NCBI GenBank assembly: GCA_000499405.2
Contig: HG738137.1
Location: 5,270,001-5,334,000 of the forward strand
Direction: 5' to 3'
DNA length: 64,000 nt
Source of the DNA: Onchocerca volvulus
Lineage: Eukaryota; Nematoda; Chromadorea; Rhabditida; Onchocercidae
Position 1 is the first letter of the stretch. Every line of letters starts with the position of its first letter. Below are positions 58,101-64,000 of the stretch, one piece after another. The notes under the pieces are model-generated. The model was not told the DNA's origin and ran no database searches. It saw only the letters and a list, made by a program, of their open reading frames with translations. Made by a program: the position numbers and the translations under genes.

Positions 58101-61100
58101 TGTACAGATTCGAACTTTCAGTTGGTTTAAACTAACTTTTGTTTTGAAGTTATTTTCAGCAGGAATACCGTTACTACGCTTTAAAAATTTTCTCTTTACA
58201 GGGATTAGAATGCTGGATGGTGATGTGACCGATGCGGTAGAGGCAACAAGTCTTGCTCATAATTCCGACCATATAGACATTTATTCAGCAAGCTGGGGAC
58301 CGGACGATGATGGCAGAACAGTTGATGGACCAGCGAAACTAACAAGAAGAGCTTTCGAAAAAGGTATTCGCGAGGTGAGTCTTTAACAAAAAAAATGCTA
58401 CGTAATTCTATTCCAGAAATTGGTTATTGAAAATTTGTGTTTCAATTAAATGATAATCTAATATTGATATTGTCATTATTTAGAATTTTCGGAAACTGTC
58501 TTGATATGAATTAGAATGGAATTACCCTTATTAAAACAAGTTTTTATGCATTAAATTGAAGAGTCGTTTTTAGGGTCGTCGTGGACTTGGTTCTATATTT
58601 GTTTGGGCCAGTGGAAATGGTGGTAAAGTAGCCGATTCATGTAATTGTGATGGTTACACTAATAGTATATATACATTATCGATATCATCCGCCACAGAGC
58701 ACGGCAATATACCGTGGTACTCGGAAGCTTGTAGTTCAACACTTGCTACTGCTTATAGTAGCGGTGCTACTGGTGAAAAAATGATTGTGAGTTCGCAAAA
58801 TTTTATTTAAACAGAAGCTAGACTGATAAATAAAAGTGAAAAGATAACCAGAAGCTGCTTACTTTTTACGAATATTTATTTATTCTTTTTATAAGACATC
58901 TTTGCTACCTGATTAACTCATCGGTTTGGGCACTCAAAAGATGTTTGTTCTATATATTTCATGAAGATCGAAGTAAACTTAGAGCTTCATTATTACAAAG
59001 TCAAATGCATCTGTCTGTTACTATCATATCTTGTGAGAGTGGCATTTTCTTATTGATATTAGAATTCTTTCGATGACAATGGAGTTTTGCATCAATTTAA
59101 AAATTTATCCGGTTGAAAAAGATAGACATTTTATTCTTCATGAAACTATATTTGATACCATCAGTGCAGCTTTGAAATGCTCGATATATGTTCAAATGTT
59201 ATTAGGAATGTCAGTGTAGTTTTTTTTTTTTTTTTTTCAGCTGCACAAATTTTCTGCATGCTTCGAATTTATTTGCAGGTAACAACAGATTTGCATCATT
59301 CCTGCACAAATGCTCATACGGGTACATCGGCAAGTGCACCACTAGCAGCTGGCATTGTTGCTTTAACTCTGGAGGCAAATCCTAAATTAACATGGCGAGA
59401 TATGCAGGTAACTGCATTCGTTCTTTAAATCTGGTTACTGCTGGTTAAGGAAATCCTAATGGAATGAAAACTTCAGTTAACCAATGGAAAAAATATCGCT
59501 GAGTAACTGGAATATAATTTATTGTTCTTAACGAGTATTCCATTGAATTTTGCTTGTCAATTCGAGTGAATTGAAATGCACTTTCGCCGAGAGTTCTTTT
59601 AAGATAAGCTGTAAAGTTTCATCTTGTAAAATGAAATAAATTGCAAATATCTAAAATAACATGACAAGAAATTGCTTTCCAGCACATTGTTGTTCGCACT
59701 GCTAGACCACTCAATCTTCGTGCTGGTGACTGGGTGACAAATGGAGTGGGAAAAAAAGTTTCACATTCATTTGGTTTTGGTTTAATGGATGCTGGTGCAA
59801 TGGTCCGATTGGCTAGTAACTGGACAACGGTTCCGGAACAGAGAAAATGTGTAGTTTTTTATCCCGCTAGATATAAGTTAGTTTTTTTTTTCTTTTTTAT
59901 TTAGATTTGTCCAAATTTAAGCTAAAAGAATTTGCATTCGATTACATTTGCATAGAATGAAATTATTAAACTTTTCAAAATCAAATCAGAATCTTCATTA
60001 ACGTGCTACTAAAGAGAATTTTATAAGAAAGCAGAAAACACTATGAAACATTATGTAGAATAACACCTGTAAATCAAGCTCATATTTTTTTAAACAAAAT
60101 ATAGATACATATTATTTATTTGAAAAAGTAAGTCCATAGTGAGATAGTCTTGTTAGTCTTATCTTAGTTTGCAAGAATCATTGCATTAGTAAGTAGAAAA
60201 TGGCTAAATTTTCGCAAGACTTATATGAAATTCCTGAAATTTCCTTCTGTATTTCAATGGAGGAAACATTGGTTTTATTTTTTCTGTAGTTTCGACTACA
60301 TTGTTTTTAATGTTCTTTTTTCAGAACAGTTCCACATGGCAATCGATTACAGTTGCAACTTTATACAGATGGTTGTGCAAGCTATTCGCGTAATAAAGTT
60401 GGATATGTTGAACATGTCCAAGCAATCATTACCTTAACTGCACCTAAACGAGGTGATATACAAATTTATCTCACTTCGCCGTCAGGTAAGTTGTGATATC
60501 AAGATGGTTGAAAAGTCGAAATTTATCAAACAACTAAGAAATTGAATTAATTATTTTGAAATGGATGGCAGCTTTTTGTTTCATGTAAAACTGATTTCTT
60601 CATTATTGCTCTTAAATCACTGTCATGACGTTATATAACTTTTCCATCACTACTATGCGAACTTTTTTATGAATACCGTAGGATGTTATAGGGACTCGAT
60701 CAACTTTGTTAGCTAAACGGGCTCGTGACACTTCAAGAACGGGTTTCAGAGAATGGGCTTTTATGACAACCCATAACTGGGGTGAAATGGCTGTCGGTTT
60801 ATGGACATTAGAAATCAATAACGATGGATGGGATGGTAAATTTTTCAATCTTCTTAAAAATGCAATTTACATGTATAACTTATATTTGAATCTATTATTT
60901 TATTTTATTTTTTTATTTCAACCATGGAATTCACTGTATTATATAAAAACTGGAGTTCCATAGATGCACTTACATGCGAGTTTCTTCAGATGCTGAACTG
61001 ATTCGATGGGATTTGGTTCTTTACGGTACAGCAGTAGAAATAAGCAGTACAGGTGGTACATCTTCTACCTCTTCACCGCCATCATTAATACCACGTTCAT

Positions 61101-61246
61101 TGTCCAGCAAAGCACGGACTCGTCATGGTGATTCATGGGACGACACATCTGCTGCTCCTGTCATTATTGCTTCCAGTAACATGGCTTTACTTTCTTTATT
61201 ATTTAATTTTATTGCATTTTATTTATTTAAGCTTTCTATCCAGTGA
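52774..61246 (+). CDS. kpc-1: Kex2/furin-type proprotein convertase KPC-1
   Basis: Calcium-dependent serine protease that cleaves proproteins after paired basic residues in the secretory pathway. 13 exons: 52774-53259, 53932-54039, 56253-56351, 56921-57061, 57140-57277, 57371-57536, 58202-58374, 58574-58786, 59279-59407, 59683-59876, 60325-60485, 60692-60835, 60990-61246, giving 802 aa. Order: a 62-residue N-terminal extension, one hydrophobic segment (about 63-85), prodomain with RQTRKR (175-180) and the maturation site KKRVKR|DY (after 213), S8 catalytic domain with Asp310 (LDDG), His351 (NRHGTRC), oxyanion Asn452 (ASGNGG) and Ser525 (GTSASAP), then the P domain ([22 protein letters not shown]). 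A Ser/Thr-rich linker precedes a C-terminal hydrophobic end ([16 protein letters not shown]), a possible membrane or GPI-anchor signal. Closest to C. elegans KPC-1 rather than BLI-4, EGL-3 or AEX-5. Confidence 0.95.
54040..56252. other. kpc-1 intron 2 (about 2.2 kb)
   Basis: Largest intron of kpc-1, carrying a 58-bp T tract. A short coding-like frame at about 54684-54798 (contains [18 protein letters not shown]) has no supporting context. Nothing else is recognised. Confidence 0.6.
55133..55190 (+). repeat. 58-bp poly(T) tract
   Basis: Uninterrupted run of T within kpc-1 intron 2. Could be the tail of a minus-strand retroelement insertion or simple slippage; length is likely unreliable in the assembly. 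Confidence 0.95.
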
Positions 61247-64000
61247 TTTTTTTTTAAAAAAAATGAAGATTGAAACTATTTATTTGAAGGATTTAATTGT
61301 AATTAACTTTTATTTATCGGATTTTAAAAAATATGAGAAACTTTCCTCAGGTTTTAATAGTTGGTTGCTGGAATCGTTAACACTTAAAAAATTTATGAAC
61401 TGATATTTATGTGCTAAATTCATTTAAATAATTATGAGAAATATTTTAAAATTATGTATAAAGAGAAAATGATACGTTCATTTAACAAAGTATGGTATAA
61501 GCTTTATAAAATGAGCTTTGTTCTTTAGAAATAGTTATTGTTTTGTGTCTCATAGGAAATATGATTTGTTGTTTCTTAGCACATCGCAGTTTGCACTCAT
61601 TATTATTTTGTCAGTACTCTATTTAAAATTCAAATTCCCTTTTAAATTTCCTTCCTAAATCTTTTACTTAAATTGTAAATAAAAAATTTAGGAAGAAATT
61701 CGCAACAAAAAAATTAATTGAATTTCAAATAAGGGTTTTCCTCCATTAAGTGTTTCCTGATTATTCTGATCATTTCACGATTCAGTTAAGAGGGTAAGGA
61801 GAAAATGATTCCGAAATATCCTTTTAAGTCCCCGAAATTCAGTTCATAAAGCACATAATAAATCTGAGAAAAAAAAAGTTTAATTTGATTCTGGAAGAAG
61901 TCTATTTAAAATTCCAGTGAAACTTACTGTGTAACTTTTACCCCCATACTACCTCTAGCCATTATTTTTGGTCATGTTGTGGTCGCACAACATAATTAGA
62001 TAGTTTTATGTTTATGCATCAAGTATTAATTATTATACGGTTATATTACACTGCATGTTTTATTATAATTTAATTCAGTTTTGTTCGATTATTTACTCAT
62101 ATATTACACATTAACGCATCAAATCAGATAATGGTGCTTGCTAACTTGAATCCTCAGAAGAAGTCTAGTTTTATTATTTTTGCTTCCCTAACATGTCATT
62201 CCTAAGGAAGCGTTTATTAATTGAAAATAATAATTTGTATGTGGATACCTGACTTGTATTCAAATTTATTTTAGTTTTATCTTAAAATCTTAACTATCAA
62301 TTTTAAGTTTTTTGTAAGATTTGTAGAAACCATCGTGTTTTTAATATGCGATTGTGATGAACTTTGTGATTATTTTAAATTTTAAACTCACAACGTTTTA
62401 ATTTAAAAGTGTATGCTGATGAAAAACATTCATACATGTCCTTTTGATTTTTTAAAATAGTTAGATATTTGTGTTTTCTCTATCTCCATTTGACAGTATC
62501 TAAGTTGCATTCCTGTATGTTTTCGAAGTCATTGGTTTATTTTTCATTTAAGTTATATGCAAATTTTCTTCATATTTAATATTGAGTAATGGAAATAATC
62601 CTTCATTCTTTTAGTTCATTTTTTTGCAAGTAAAGTGGATAATTATTCAATCTTTATGAATATTTGTAGTTACATTGAATTTCTGACGGGATTGGATTTC
62701 CGGTTTTGACTTTTTATATTAATGAAATAAGTGATCAATGATTGTAACTATGATACAGTACTTATATCTTCAATTTGAAATCTAAAGCCTCATATCAGCT
62801 AGATCATTCTTGAAGAATGGAGGACATGCAATCTATGAAAAATGCAAGTTTTCGAGCGCTATTATGACTTTCATTTTTATAAGTGTGCTCATTAAATTAA
62901 ATTTCTTTCCACCTGCAAACGAATCTTTCATTCCTTTTTCCTCTTAGTTCAAATCCTGTGTTATACATAACATTGTGTGTATTTGTGTTTTTGTTTTTGT
63001 GAAGATGTCATTCATAATATTATCACTTCGATTTGTCCATTTGGGTCTGAATTGTGAAAAAATAAAAGTTTTGAATATTACGAAAATATCGTCCAATTAC
63101 TTTAAACTGATTCTAAATAAAATACTTATTTAGCAAGCAAACCATCCATCTCGGAATCTAGATGCTATCATCAGAATATTTTAGTGATAACATTCGTTTG
63201 ATATGTTCTCGGTTGAAATCGATTCCGAAACGACTTCTGTTTTGCTTTGGAAATTAGATGAAAATTTTATTGGATAAGATGCCGATGACCTAAATGAAGA
63301 GAATTGCAACTAAAGGCCAGGAGGTTACTGGTCTAGTCCGTAGAATAAGTCTTCTTGTTTTCCTTTTTCCTGCGTTACATGTGATTCTTTTCAAGTATCA
63401 CATATGGTACTGTTGAAAGCTTATATCAAAAAACAAACTAGAAGTTAAATACCGTGCAAGAATTACTGTCTGCAGCATTACATTATTATAGTGTCCGAAC
63501 CATCTAAATCACAATGTTTCTGCTAAAGTTGTGACAAGATGAATGACAGAAGTACATGTCCGAAAAGACCAAAATAATTTTAGCATTAAAATATTCAAAT
63601 AATCAAAATACTGTATTGCAAAAATATTTTCCACATGGTTCATCACTCAAGATGAATATAAATGAGTGTTGCCATATCTAATGTAATCCTTATCTTAGCG
63701 ATTATCAGGCTTTATCTTCAATGGCACTCATTCAAATACTTCCGGTCTTATAATCCAGCTTATGTACAGTGATAAGAATTGGTAAAGAAACGCCCATTAC
63801 AGGAAGAATTGCTATCGATTATAGAAAAGGAATTTTGGCTCAAAACTAATTTGGGTAACACGGTGAGCGGTACTCGTTCAATTCTCATTCAACATACCTC
63901 CATCGTCAACTAGTCTCCCAGAAAATATCCCCACAATGCTCCTAACAAATATTCCGGTATCAATAATCAAAAATAAAATTCTACATTCAGCGATATCCTT
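61247..64000. other. 3' flank of kpc-1, no gene recognised
   Basis: Candidate poly(A) signals AATAAA lie near 61678 and at 63061. From about 63130 to the end the sequence is less T-rich and has short coding-like patches (for example about 63767-63853, with GKETPITGRIAIDYRKGI), but none exceeds about 30 codons or has clear splice context. The next gene may start beyond the window. Confidence 0.4.

Overview
The window reads as nuclear DNA of a nematode, most likely a filarial (Spirurina) species. It is strongly AT-rich, nearly every gene is cut by many introns of about 50 bp to 2 kb, several genes have a splice-acceptor motif just upstream of the start codon as expected for spliced-leader trans-splicing, and the proteins match Caenorhabditis-type orthologues best. 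A fragment of a bacterial-type MutS gene in one intron is what would be expected of DNA left by a Wolbachia endosymbiont. The species cannot be named from the sequence. There is one assembly gap, 34656-35040.

Layout, all recognised genes on the + strand: (1) snr-2/SmB, 1073-2875, followed closely by ola-1, 3395-6262, an operon-like pair. (2) An Sp-family zinc-finger factor, 7322-10466. (3) A second, shorter Sp gene at 13513-14611, made of a copy of the parent's 3' half (Buttonhead box plus three fingers) joined to an unrelated N-terminus of 23-residue basic repeats. The duplicated DNA runs about 2 kb past the parent's stop codon; in the second copy it is split by about 2.9 kb that contains rps-19 (17344-18309) and a 32-bp minisatellite. 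(4) A 28-exon PPIP5K/VIP1 inositol pyrophosphate kinase, 19839-31162, whose 2-kb intron 20 holds the MutS relic. (5) A coiled-coil protein interrupted by the assembly gap, about 34009-36091. (6) A gene-poor stretch, 36.1-52.3 kb, with scattered coding-like, partly cysteine-rich exons that I cannot assign to a known gene. (7) A kpc-1/furin proprotein convertase, 52774-61246, then 2.7 kb of 3' flank.

Exon chains for snr-2, ola-1, both Sp genes, rps-19, PPIP5K and kpc-1 were assembled by hand from splice sites, reading phase and remembered family sequences; each sums to a whole number of codons. The genes do not form one pathway: they cover splicing (SmB), translation (RPS19, OLA1), transcription (Sp factors), inositol pyrophosphate signalling (PPIP5K) and secretory-pathway proteolysis (KPC-1). 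From memory, the C. elegans orthologues of most of these lie on chromosome I, so the window probably samples one conserved chromosomal element.
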